A stretch of DNA of 47,892 nt. Origin: Atopobiaceae bacterium (GTDB taxonomy: Bacteria; Actinomycetota; Coriobacteriia; Coriobacteriales; Atopobiaceae). Below the pieces are notes generated by a model. It did no database searches, was not told the origin of the DNA, and worked only from the letters and a program-made list of their open reading frames with translations. Of the stretch, positions 34,739-42,710 are shown piece by piece (position 1 is the stretch's first letter; each line of letters opens with the position of its first letter). The translations under genes and the position numbers were made by a program. The DNA lies in assembly GCA_017545665.1 (NCBI GenBank), contig JAFWKQ010000104.1, positions 1 through 47,892 on the forward strand. The letters are read 5' to 3'.

Positions 34739-37249
34739 GTGGAACAAGAATCACTGCAAGTGCCCTATTCCCTGTCGCAGGAGGAGCTCGAGCGAACCAT
34801 GCGCACGCTCGAACCCGTTTACGACATGGTGCGCATAGTAGACCCAAGCCATACGGCGGGCCGCACGCTGAGCGACGACGGCGACCTCGCCATGCCCCAC
34901 ACCTGCTTCGACGTGCTGAACAAGGGCCGCCGCTGCAAGAACTGCATCTCCGCGCGCACCGTCGCGTGCCATCGCTCCGTCTCGAAGTTCGAGTTCGTGG
35001 GCGACGACGCCTTCTACATCTCCACCCGCTACATAGAGGTGGACGGCAAGCCGCGCTCGCTCGAGCTCATAAAGCAGATAACCGGCAACACGCTCATGTC
35101 GAGCGACGACAAAAACGGAGCGACCAAGCTCAAGGAGCTCGTAGAAAACGACGAGCGCGAGCGCTATCGCGACGAGGTGGAAGGCGCCTTTAGCCGCGCG
35201 TACCTGGAAGAGGGCATCAACACGCTTACGACGCGTCGGCTCGCGTTGCTGCAGCTCACGGGGCTCGACAACCTGGAGCAGGCAGCATGCGACCCAAGGC
35301 AGGCGGCTGGCGACCCCACGCGCAGCAAGATTCTCTCGCTTGTTGCAAAGTCCGTGCTCCAGGGCATCCGCAACGAGGACACGCTCGTGCACTACGAGCG
35401 CAACACCTTTGCGATCCTTTTTGAGAACATCCCCGCGCAGCTGTTTCCCGAGCGCCTCAACCAAATATTCGAGCAGGTGCACGGCACGCTCGTGCTGGAC
35501 GCAAAAGGCCGCAACGTCGGCGTAATCATTGGCGGTGTGGCGCAGGAAGGCTCGGTGCAAGAGCTCCTGCAACAGGCAAAGACCGCGCTTGAGCAGGCGC
35601 GGACGACGACGCAACCCGTCGTTATTGTTGGCGACGAATCCGGTGAGACCCCAAGCGACGAGCTCAATCCAACAATGGAGCCCGAGCTCGGGGCCCACGC
35701 GCGCTATAGAACCGACGCCCTTACCCGCATGCCGCTCACGCATCTCTTCAGGAAGGCGCTTCAGCACCAAATCGACGTGCTCGGCCCCGACGACGACCTT
35801 TGCGTCGTGCATGTGGACGTGGAGAACTTCAAGGCGTTCAATCGCGCCTACGGTCTTCCCGAGGGCGACGTCCTGCTCGTGAGCATGGCCGATGCCATTC
35901 GCGCGGAGTTTCCCAACGACCTCACCACGCGCTCGGGCATCGACATGTTTGACGTCGCCACCCGTCGAAGCGATGTGGTAGAGCGAACGGAGCATTTGCG
36001 CAAGCGCCTCGCCGACCTGCGTCGCGACGTGGCGCTGGAGCTCAAGATCGGCATCGCCCACGTAACTGACGCCGGTATGGAGTCACGCGACGTTATGGAC
36101 CGCGCAAAGATTGCTTGCGACAGCATAAAGGGCAAGTACGACAAGGGCATGCGCGTGTTTGACGAAGACCTCGCACATGCGGTGAGCATGCACGACCACA
36201 TTGTAAAGTCGCTAGACGAGGCCATATCCAACGGCTACATTCGTCCGTACTATCAGGCAATCGTGCGTTCCTTTACCGGAAACGCCTGCTCCGTGGAGGC
36301 GCTCTCGCGCTGGGACGACCCCGTTTTCGGGACGCTCTCCCCCATCGACGTGATTCCCACGCTGGAGCAACGCCACCTCATCCACAAGCACGACGTGCAC
36401 ATTGCGCGCTGCGTATGTTCCGACCTTCGCGCGGCCATAGACAAGGGCCTGCCCGTCGTGCCCGTATCCATAAACCTCTCGCGCCTGGACTTCCAGCTCT
36501 GCGACATATTCCGCGAGGTTGAGGACGCCGTGCAGGCCTATGGCATCGACCGCGAGCTCTTGGACATAGAGGTTACGGAATCCACGCTCGACAAGTCCAA
36601 CGAGTTCTTCCGCCCGCACATGGATCGCTTTCGCAAGGCGGGGTACGAGATCTGGATGGACGACTTCGGCAGCGGCTACAGTTCGCTCAACCTGCTCAAG
36701 GACTACGAGTTCGACGTGCTGAAGATCGACATGGCGTTCCTGCGCGGCCTTGAGTCCAACGCGCACTCCCGCGAGATCATCAGCTCGATCGTGGACATGG
36801 CAAAGCGCATTGGCATACGCACGCTCGCCGAGGGCGTGGAAACCGAGGCGCAGTTCCAGTTCCTCAAGACCATTGGGTGCGAGATGGTGCAGGGATACCT
36901 GTTTTCGAAGCCCGCTCCCGACTCCTTGGAGCTGCTGAGCAAGGAGAGGGGCGTGGAAAGCGCAAGCGATCGCGCCTACTTTGAGTCCGTGGGCCGCGTC
37001 AACCTGCTTTCGCAACAGCCGCTCGAAGACATGGCAATGGCCACCGACGAGGCGTCGCGCGGCATGCCGCTGGCAATCGTGGAGTGGGATGGCGCCGTTG
37101 CACGCTACCTCACCGCAAACGAGGCCTTCCAAAAACAGATTCCGCAAAGCGAGGCGAGCGAGCAGCTCCTGCGTACGTGCCTGGCTGACGGCAGAGCGCA
37201 GCTCGTAGCGAAAAACGGTGCCGTCGCCGCATATCTCGTTATCGCATAA
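34739..37249 (+). CDS. c-di-GMP phosphodiesterase: Cys-rich sensor, two degenerate GGDEF domains, EAL
   Basis: An 836-residue cytoplasmic protein. Residues about 20-125 form a PAS-like domain with Cys56, Cys66, Cys69 and Cys77, a possible metal or redox site. The GGDEF site is replaced by YERNTF near 218 in the first GGDEF-like domain and by SGIDMF near 398 in the second, so neither should make c-di-GMP. The EAL domain (about 490-745) keeps SVEALSRW, INLS, EVTES, DDFGSGYSS, LKID, EGVE and QGYLFSKP, so it should be an active phosphodiesterase. A C-terminal PAS-like segment follows. GTG 34739 has AAGGA at 6 nt. It is divergent from the pilus operon and may tune the MshEN-bearing PilB. Confidence 0.9.
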   Translation: MEQESLQVPYSLSQEELERTMRTLEPVYDMVRIVDPSHTAGRTLSDDGDLAMPHTCFDVLNKGRRCKNCISARTVACHRSVSKFEFVGDDAFYISTRYIEVDGKPRSLELIKQITGNTLMSSDDKNGATKLKELVENDERERYRDEVEGAFSRAYLEEGINTLTTRRLALLQLTGLDNLEQAACDPRQAAGDPTRSKILSLVAKSVLQGIRNEDTLVHYERNTFAILFENIPAQLFPERLNQIFEQVHGTLVLDAKGRNVGVIIGGVAQEGSVQELLQQAKTALEQARTTTQPVVIVGDESGETPSDELNPTMEPELGAHARYRTDALTRMPLTHLFRKALQHQIDVLGPDDDLCVVHVDVENFKAFNRAYGLPEGDVLLVSMADAIRAEFPNDLTTRSGIDMFDVATRRSDVVERTEHLRKRLADLRRDVALELKIGIAHVTDAGMESRDVMDRAKIACDSIKGKYDKGMRVFDEDLAHAVSMHDHIVKSLDEAISNGYIRPYYQAIVRSFTGNACSVEALSRWDDPVFGTLSPIDVIPTLEQRHLIHKHDVHIARCVCSDLRAAIDKGLPVVPVSINLSRLDFQLCDIFREVEDAVQAYGIDRELLDIEVTESTLDKSNEFFRPHMDRFRKAGYEIWMDDFGSGYSSLNLLKDYEFDVLKIDMAFLRGLESNAHSREIISSIVDMAKRIGIRTLAEGVETEAQFQFLKTIGCEMVQGYLFSKPAPDSLELLSKERGVESASDRAYFESVGRVNLLSQQPLEDMAMATDEASRGMPLAIVEWDGAVARYLTANEAFQKQIPQSEASEQLLRTCLADGRAQLVAKNGAVAAYLVIA

Positions 37250-37255
37250 AACCGC

Positions 37256-37292
37256 GGGTGGCACAGTTATACCTGGTATAAGTGTGCCACCC
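37256..37292. repeat. Intergenic palindrome, GGTGGCACA family, between convergent genes
   Basis: GGGTGGCACA-G-TTATACC-T-GGTATAA-G-TGTGCCACCC; complementary except for three single positions. It lies between the stop of the EAL gene (37249) and the stop of the NdpA-like gene (37292), so it may end both transcripts. Confidence 0.72.
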
Positions 37293-38353
37293 TAGCGGTT
37301 CTCGATGCTGCGGACGTTGCGGATGATGATGCTCACCGTGCCGTCTTGCTCGTGCTCGAACGCCAGGTAGTCCTCGTTCGTGGTCATCTCGCTGGGAAAG
37401 GTAATGTCCACGCCGGTATCGGTGCGAATGCGATGGTTCTTGGCCAGGCGACGCGCCGCCGCCGGCTGCACGGCCACCTCCTCGGGCAGCTCCACCTCGC
37501 GCGTACGCTCCTCGTAGCGCTCCTGCAGGCGCGGCTCGTCCTCGAACACCGCCCGCCCAATGGCGGCGGGCTCCAGGCGCTCCTCCACGTTGGCGGAATA
37601 CGCCATGGCCGCCTTCGCCTGGCCCACGGCCTGCACCACGCTCACGTTGCCCGTCTCCGCAACCTCCTTTACCAGCGATTCCACCGTTTGCATAACCTCA
37701 CGGCTCGAAGGCTCGCGCGAGCACTTGAGCAGTAGGTTCTGCATAATCCACACCTCGGCCTCGGCCACGGTGCGCATCTTGTCGCTGTAGTCGATCGCCA
37801 TCGTCTTGCAGTCCACGATTACGTAGGTGTTCACCTTTGCAGACGGGTTGGGCAGCGTGGCGTCGTGGCGCACGATCTCGTTAAATGCGCCACCCGAGGG
37901 ATGCTCGATGCTGTGCATGAAGGTTTGGCTGCGGGGCAGGAGGATCACGGCAAAATGGCGTGTGGCCTCGCCCGAGAAGGACTTGTCGATCTCCTCGTCC
38001 GTCGCATCCCCCTTGGGCGCCTCCGCGCTCTGCTCGAAGTCCACCACCAAAAGGTCGGCCTGCACCAGATCGTCGCACTTGCGCAACGTCTCCCAAAAGA
38101 ACTCGGCAATCTGCTGCGACAGCTCGATGAAGTGCGTGCGATGCCCCAGGTAGAGCCGCAACTCCTCGGCAAAGCCGCTGTTTTCCGCAAACTCTCCGTG
38201 CATGTTTTGGTCGCTCGCCAAACAGCGGCGCAGGTGACGACGGACGTAGGACTTCACGAGCTTCTCATCCATATCCAGCTCGTGGGCCGAGATCGAGCGC
38301 GAGCCCGTCTCGAAGTCGAACGCGTGCAATATGGCATGGGTTATGTTGAGCAT
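37292..38353 (-). CDS. Nucleoid-associated protein, NdpA/YejK (NA37) family
   Basis: A 353-residue protein that opens MLNITHAILHAFDFETGS, the characteristic beginning of Gram-positive NdpA-like proteins. It has the family pattern of an N-terminal helical part and mid-region segments VVDFEQ, HFAVILLP and YVIVDCKTMAIDYSDKM. A charged C-terminal domain (about 240-353) follows. E. coli YejK binds the nucleoid; the function in Actinobacteria is not well defined. The sequence has no signal peptide or membrane helix. The start lies just after CTTTC-rich DNA; on the minus strand AAAGAAAGGAC precedes ATG. Confidence 0.75.
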   Translation of the reverse strand: MLNITHAILHAFDFETGSRSISAHELDMDEKLVKSYVRRHLRRCLASDQNMHGEFAENSGFAEELRLYLGHRTHFIELSQQIAEFFWETLRKCDDLVQADLLVVDFEQSAEAPKGDATDEEIDKSFSGEATRHFAVILLPRSQTFMHSIEHPSGGAFNEIVRHDATLPNPSAKVNTYVIVDCKTMAIDYSDKMRTVAEAEVWIMQNLLLKCSREPSSREVMQTVESLVKEVAETGNVSVVQAVGQAKAAMAYSANVEERLEPAAIGRAVFEDEPRLQERYEERTREVELPEEVAVQPAAARRLAKNHRIRTDTGVDITFPSEMTTNEDYLAFEHEQDGTVSIIIRNVRSIENR

Positions 38354-38464
38354 GGCTGTCCTTTCTTTGCCGCAGAAGACAAAACATCCGCAGGCCCGTA
38401 ACCTCGCAGCGCCGCGGGCCCGCAGCCTCCGCAGCCCTCAGCGCAATCGTCGGGTCCGCGCGCC

Positions 38465-39691
38465 TTACAGGAAGAGCTTAACTATGTAGAGCGAGTCGGA
38501 TATCTGATACTGATACGCGTAGTCGGTCCTGCCGCTGCTTTGGAACACGGAGCGCAGGTCATCGGCCAAAAACTCGCCAGACGCCAGCGCGTCGCGCGCC
38601 TGCGCGTACGCATCTTGGCTGGAGAACTTAAAGGCAATCGCGGACTGTCCCCCGTTGTACTGTTGCCAGAAGGCCTCGCTCAGGGCTCCGGTGTCGTAGC
38701 CCTCGAACAGCAGCCCCTCTCGCGCGTAGTAGCTCAACTGCGGGGTGTCGCATGTTGGCCATACGGACGCGTCGTCGAACTCGTGGTCGTCCCGCACGAT
38801 CTCCTCGGTGGTAAGGCCAAGGTAGTCGTACGAGATCTCGGGGCTGGCGCCTTCCAGCCCAGGATAGGTGGGATCGCCCCACGTTACGTCCACGTAGGTG
38901 TACTTGCCGTCTGCGCACACGATGTTCCACGCGTGTTCCTCACCGCTAGAGGGAATTCTGCCCTCCACAAAACCGCAGGACAAGCCCGCCTTCTGCAACA
39001 AGTACTCGTACGCACGCGCGTATCCCGCGCAAACCGAGGCGTGTCCCAAAAAAACGCTTTGAATGTTTTGGCTCTGGTCGGCGGCCTCGTTGTAATCGAC
39101 GGTGTTAATTATGTATTCGTATGCCAGCTTTGCCACGTCGTAGTTTGACGCACCCTTGGGAATCGTAGACAAAAACGCGTTTGCCGCAGACTCGATTTGC
39201 GTACGCACCTCGTCCACCTTACCCAACTCCATGTTGAGACCAGGCGTCACCGTCACCGTGTCATGCCCCTCGTAATAGGTGTAATTGGTGGACCCATCCA
39301 CCCAAAACAGCTCGGGATGGTCGGCAAGGAGGGCGCGGTAGGCGGGCTCGATGTCGTCCTTGGTTGCGCCCTTAACCTCAAAGCTCTCCCTCTTCGCCAT
39401 GATTCCATCGAGCAGTTGCGCATACACCAACTTGCGACCGTCGCTCAGTGCACCAAAGGCCAGGCCCTTCTCGGCAATGTCCTCCAGCGTTATGTCATCC
39501 GCATCGGGCACGAGCCCCGTTACCGTTGAGGGCAGCAGACGCTCGAGCGGCACCCCCATGTTCGACACGAACTCGCGCACTCTGGGCCGCGAGCTCACAA
39601 GGTACAGCAATATCACGATGCCCAAGGCAAGCACCGCAAACAGACCCACAAGCGATCCAAGACACCCTTGGTTATTGCGATTGTTTCCCAT
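38465..39691 (-). CDS. Membrane-anchored transglutaminase-like protein
   Basis: A 408-residue protein with one N-terminal membrane helix (residues about 10-35), so the rest is outside the cell. A transglutaminase-like core lies at about 180-300. The catalytic triad is visible as Cys in SVCAGYARAYEYLL, His in EEHAWNIV and Asp in YVDVTWGDPTY. Such domains act as cysteine peptidases or cross-linking enzymes on surface proteins or wall. A C-terminal domain of about 100 residues is not recognised. It shares a strand with the SixA-like gene upstream. No substrate can be named. Confidence 0.85.
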   Translation of the reverse strand: MGNNRNNQGCLGSLVGLFAVLALGIVILLYLVSSRPRVREFVSNMGVPLERLLPSTVTGLVPDADDITLEDIAEKGLAFGALSDGRKLVYAQLLDGIMAKRESFEVKGATKDDIEPAYRALLADHPELFWVDGSTNYTYYEGHDTVTVTPGLNMELGKVDEVRTQIESAANAFLSTIPKGASNYDVAKLAYEYIINTVDYNEAADQSQNIQSVFLGHASVCAGYARAYEYLLQKAGLSCGFVEGRIPSSGEEHAWNIVCADGKYTYVDVTWGDPTYPGLEGASPEISYDYLGLTTEEIVRDDHEFDDASVWPTCDTPQLSYYAREGLLFEGYDTGALSEAFWQQYNGGQSAIAFKFSSQDAYAQARDALASGEFLADDLRSVFQSSGRTDYAYQYQISDSLYIVKLFL

Positions 39692-39744
39692 CAGGCGCTA
39701 CAGCCCCATCTCTTCGCACGTCACGACCCGATGCTCTGAAACGC

Positions 39745-40209
39745 CTAGCACTCGGGACCCTGCACGAACCACAGCAGGCGGCCTCGACCCTGCTCCGACA
39801 ACTCAATAGCCGCAGCAGCCCCCGTTGAGAAGCCCAAGGATGTGCCGATGAGCTGATAGCAGGCGTCTTCCACAAAGGGAATGTGGCCCACCACGACCAC
39901 CAGATCCGCGTTCGTTTGGGATATTTCGTCCAAGAACTCTTGGTGATCCTGCTCGTACAAATACTCGCGCAGACGCACCATCTCGATGCCGAGCGTCTCG
40001 TTGGCAATGTCGGCAGTCTGGCGCGCGCGTATGGCGGTGCTCACCCAAAGCTCGCTTGCGATTGTGGGCTCCACCAGGGAAAACGTCTGCGGAAATGCCT
40101 CACGCAAAGCCGCCACGCCCCGCTTTGTGAGCTCGCGCTCGTGGTCGGTTTGCCCGAGCTTCTTTGACTTGGCGTCACCATGCCTCACCAAAACTATCTT
40201 AAGCGCCAT
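39745..40209 (-). CDS. Phosphohistidine phosphatase, SixA-like (histidine phosphatase family)
   Basis: A 154-residue protein with the RHG motif LVRHGDAKSK near the start, Arg in STAIRARQTADIA and the second catalytic His in VVVGHIPFVED. Size and motifs fit SixA, which removes phosphate from phosphohistidine proteins. ATG 40209 is chosen because GAGAGGAG lies 7 nt upstream; a longer open frame to 40287 runs into repeat DNA. It lies downstream of pyrE across a palindromic element. Confidence 0.83.
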   Translation of the reverse strand: MALKIVLVRHGDAKSKKLGQTDHERELTKRGVAALREAFPQTFSLVEPTIASELWVSTAIRARQTADIANETLGIEMVRLREYLYEQDHQEFLDEISQTNADLVVVVGHIPFVEDACYQLIGTSLGFSTGAAAAIELSEQGRGRLLWFVQGPEC

Positions 40210-40252
40210 GCGCGCTCCTCTCTGTTCGTTCGCTCTTCCAATCCTCAGGCGT

Positions 40253-40316
40253 TGGGGACACTCCCCTCTGCCTGCAGACGATAACATCAGACAATGGGGA
40301 GTATCCCCTTTGCCTA
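40253..40316. repeat. Pair of GGGGAnACTCCCC-type palindromes upstream of the SixA-like gene
   Basis: GTTGGGGACACTCCCC (from about 40251) and CAATGGGGAGTATCCCC (from about 40291) flank about 25 nt of other sequence just past the pyrE stop codon. They are related to 40976-41039. They resemble REP doublets and may end the pyrE transcript. Confidence 0.6.
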
Positions 40317-40318
40317 CC

Positions 40319-40954
40319 CTACGCCATCCAGCTCTCGTCGGAGGGGTTGTCGCGGAAGCGCAGCAGGCGGGCCTTGTCCTCAGGCTTTATGTAGCCCTCC
40401 TCAACGGCCACGTCCACCAAGGTGTCCAGATCGCACAGGCTCGTGTTTACCACGTTGTCGGCCGCAAGTCGGTCCAAACCGCGTTGCATGCCGTAGGTAA
40501 AGATGCTCACCACGCCCAGCACGTCGGCACCTGCCTCGCGCAACGGGTCCACGCACTCCAGCACCGATCCGCCCGTGGAGATAAGGTCTTCGATCACCAC
40601 GACCTTGGTTCCCGGCTCGCAGCGACCCTCTATCTGGTTCTGCCTGCCGTGGTCCTTGGCGGAGCCACGTACGTATCCCATGGGGATGCCCAGGCGGTCG
40701 GCCGCTATGGCGGCGTGGGCGATGCCAGCCGTAGAGGTACCCATGAGCATCTCCACCTCGGGATAGAGCTCACGGCTCTTGGCTGCCAGGGCCTCGTCTA
40801 TGAGCGTGCGCACCTCGGGATAGCTGAGCGTAAGGCGGTTGTCGCAATAGATGGGGCTCTTTATTCCGCTAGCCCAGGTAAAGGGCTCGTCGGGACGCAG
40901 GAACACCGCGCGAATCGAGAGCAGTGCCTTTGCCACGTCTTTTTTGGTTGCCAT
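40319..40954 (-). CDS. pyrE: Orotate phosphoribosyltransferase
   Basis: Converts orotate and PRPP to orotidine monophosphate in pyrimidine synthesis. The protein has 211 residues. The PRPP-binding motif is VVVIEDLISTGGS (about residues 118-130). Other family segments are FTWASGIKSPIYCDNR, GTSTAGIAHA and GYVRGSAKDHGRQNQIEG. Length is normal. The start has AAAGGAGGAAC immediately upstream. It is separated from other pyr genes; neighbours on both sides are bounded by palindromic repeats, so it is probably transcribed alone or with the SixA-like gene. Confidence 0.95.
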   Translation of the reverse strand: MATKKDVAKALLSIRAVFLRPDEPFTWASGIKSPIYCDNRLTLSYPEVRTLIDEALAAKSRELYPEVEMLMGTSTAGIAHAAIAADRLGIPMGYVRGSAKDHGRQNQIEGRCEPGTKVVVIEDLISTGGSVLECVDPLREAGADVLGVVSIFTYGMQRGLDRLAADNVVNTSLCDLDTLVDVAVEEGYIKPEDKARLLRFRDNPSDESWMA

Positions 40955-40975
40955 TGTTCCTCCTTTTGTGGGTGT

Positions 40976-41039
40976 GCATGCATTGGGGATACTCCCCTTT
41001 GCCTGATGTCATGCAAAGGGGAGTATCCCCAATGCATGC
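40976..41039. repeat. 27-bp perfect inverted repeat with GGGGATACTCCCC core
   Basis: Left arm 40976-41002 and right arm 41013-41039 are exact reverse complements around a 10-nt loop. Each arm itself contains a GGGGATACTCCCC palindrome. It lies between the pyrE start and the amylase stop, so it could end the amylase transcript, although there is no T-run. Confidence 0.8.
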
Positions 41040-41047
41040 CCTTCTCC

Positions 41048-42565
41048 TTAGATGTTAATGGGTATGTTGTCAAGCGAGCGAGCCGCCTCAACGCGCAAAA
41101 ACACCGAAAGCATCGCCTTGCCCGCCACAAACGTACCCACGCCCTTCTCGTCTACCTCCACCAAACCGTGGTTCTCGCCAAGCACGCAGCACCACTGTTC
41201 GCCTGCATGCCCTTTGCCAAGATCGAGCTCCTTGGATACCGGCTCCTCGTACCCGTCGCGACTGGACAGAACGACAATTACGCCGCTGAGCTCGTGCTGC
41301 TCGTCGCCCTCGCGCATCCATGCAACGAGATCGGGCTCGTCGAACCAGTCCGTCTGCGTACCATAGGAAAAGCGGCGCCGGATCTCCAACAGAAGCGGCA
41401 GCTCGGCAACCGCCGGAATCCGGTCGTTGGGAAGGCCGTAGAGGTCCGCGAAGAACACGCACGGGTAGCCCGACTCGCGCAACAGGATGAGCGAGTAGGC
41501 AACCGGCTTGAACCATGCCCCCACCGTGGACTCCAGCGCCTGGTTGGGCTGCGTGTCGTGATTGTCCACAAACGTTACCGCGTGCACGGGATCCGACTCA
41601 ACGAGCGTGCCCTGCAGGATGTGCTGGAAGTCTATGCGCACGCCATCGAAGGATGCATGGAAGAACTTGAAGTGCAGCGGGACGTCAAACAGGCTCATGG
41701 CCTTCTCTTCGCCCAAATAGTAGTTAAGGGCGCCCACGTCCGCGATCCAATACTCGCCCACGCAGAACAGCTCGCGCCCCGTGGCAATGCGCATGTCGTT
41801 GAGCCAGCGCAAATAGAAGCTGCGGCTCATGTGCTTAATGGCGTCCAAGCGCACGCCGTCCACGCCCGTTTGGGTGAGGTACCACGTGCCCCACTTTACG
41901 AGCTGCGCATACACCTGCTCGTCGTTAAGGTCTACGTCGGCACCCATCAAATAGTCGAAGTTGCCGTTTTCGTGGTCTACGTCCTCGGCCCACTTCTTGC
42001 CTTCGAGCAGGAATATGCCCTCGCGCTCGTGCGAGAGGTCGTAGTCCACGGCGGTAAAGCGATGGTAGTCCCATACGAAGTCGTCGTAGACGCCCCCACG
42101 ACCGGGAAACTCGTAACGGGTGTAGGCGGTTATGGGCCGCGGATTGGGCTTTGGCTCATCCAACGCATAGTTGCGGTTGTCGCGCGCAACCTCGGTGGCC
42201 ATCACGCGCTGCGTGCCGTCCGCACCGAGCCTATGGTTGAGCACGATGTCGGCCAGAACGTTAATGCCCGCCTCGCGCAAGGCGTTAATGGCGTTTTGGT
42301 ATTCCTCGCGTGTTCCGTACTTGGTACCCACCGACCCGCGCTGGTCGAACTCTCCCAAATCCCACAGGTCGTACACGCCGTAGCCCACGTCCTCGGCACC
42401 CTGCGTCCCTTTGTATGCGGGGGGCATCCAAACGGACGTAAAGCCCTCCTCGGCCAGTCTTGGGGCTAGCCGCGCAAGACGACGCCAATGTTGCCCATCG
42501 GGAGGAAGATTCCACGAGAAGCCTTGAAGCATAGTGCCATTTAGCTCAGTGTTCAGTCCCGCCAT
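41048..42565 (-). CDS. Cytoplasmic alpha-amylase (GH13, AmyA/AmyS-like)
   Basis: A 505-residue GH13 enzyme without a signal peptide. It opens with TMLQGFSWNLPPDGQHWRRL and keeps the four conserved regions: DIVLNHR (I), GVDGVRLDAIKHM (II, catalytic Asp), FCVGEYW (III, Glu) and FVDNHDTQP (IV). GYGVYDLWDLGEFDQRG is typical of the AmyS/cytoplasmic amylase subfamily. It should hydrolyse alpha-1,4 glucans in the cytoplasm, acting with the GH13 gene at 4825 in glycogen or maltodextrin use. ATG 42565 has GAGGAGG about 9 nt upstream; a GTG three codons earlier is less likely. Confidence 0.92.
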   Translation of the reverse strand: MAGLNTELNGTMLQGFSWNLPPDGQHWRRLARLAPRLAEEGFTSVWMPPAYKGTQGAEDVGYGVYDLWDLGEFDQRGSVGTKYGTREEYQNAINALREAGINVLADIVLNHRLGADGTQRVMATEVARDNRNYALDEPKPNPRPITAYTRYEFPGRGGVYDDFVWDYHRFTAVDYDLSHEREGIFLLEGKKWAEDVDHENGNFDYLMGADVDLNDEQVYAQLVKWGTWYLTQTGVDGVRLDAIKHMSRSFYLRWLNDMRIATGRELFCVGEYWIADVGALNYYLGEEKAMSLFDVPLHFKFFHASFDGVRIDFQHILQGTLVESDPVHAVTFVDNHDTQPNQALESTVGAWFKPVAYSLILLRESGYPCVFFADLYGLPNDRIPAVAELPLLLEIRRRFSYGTQTDWFDEPDLVAWMREGDEQHELSGVIVVLSSRDGYEEPVSKELDLGKGHAGEQWCCVLGENHGLVEVDEKGVGTFVAGKAMLSVFLRVEAARSLDNIPINI

Positions 42566-42648
42566 GGCGCACACCTCCTCGCGCTCATCCTCTGCATCGT
42601 TTCTTATCTATTCTAGACGAGCGCATCGCGACGAGGGAGCTTAGCACA

Positions 42649-42674
42649 AAGGGCGCACGATTGCAGTGCGTCCA
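42649..42674 (-). terminator. Terminator after the DUF4012-like gene
   Basis: The minus strand forms GGACGCAC-N7-GTGCGCCC followed by TTTG, 36 nt past the stop codon. One G-U pair. The short T-run makes it a modest terminator. Confidence 0.55.
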
Positions 42675-42710
42675 CCAATAAATCTCCCCCCTGCATGCGC
42701 TCAACACGGA

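Noticed and set aside
39986..42469. Long plus-strand open frame of about 827 codons
   Set aside because: It is antisense to pyrE, the SixA-like gene and the amylase, whose family motifs are intact. High G+C leaves the opposite strand free of stops. It has no domains and no ribosome-binding site.
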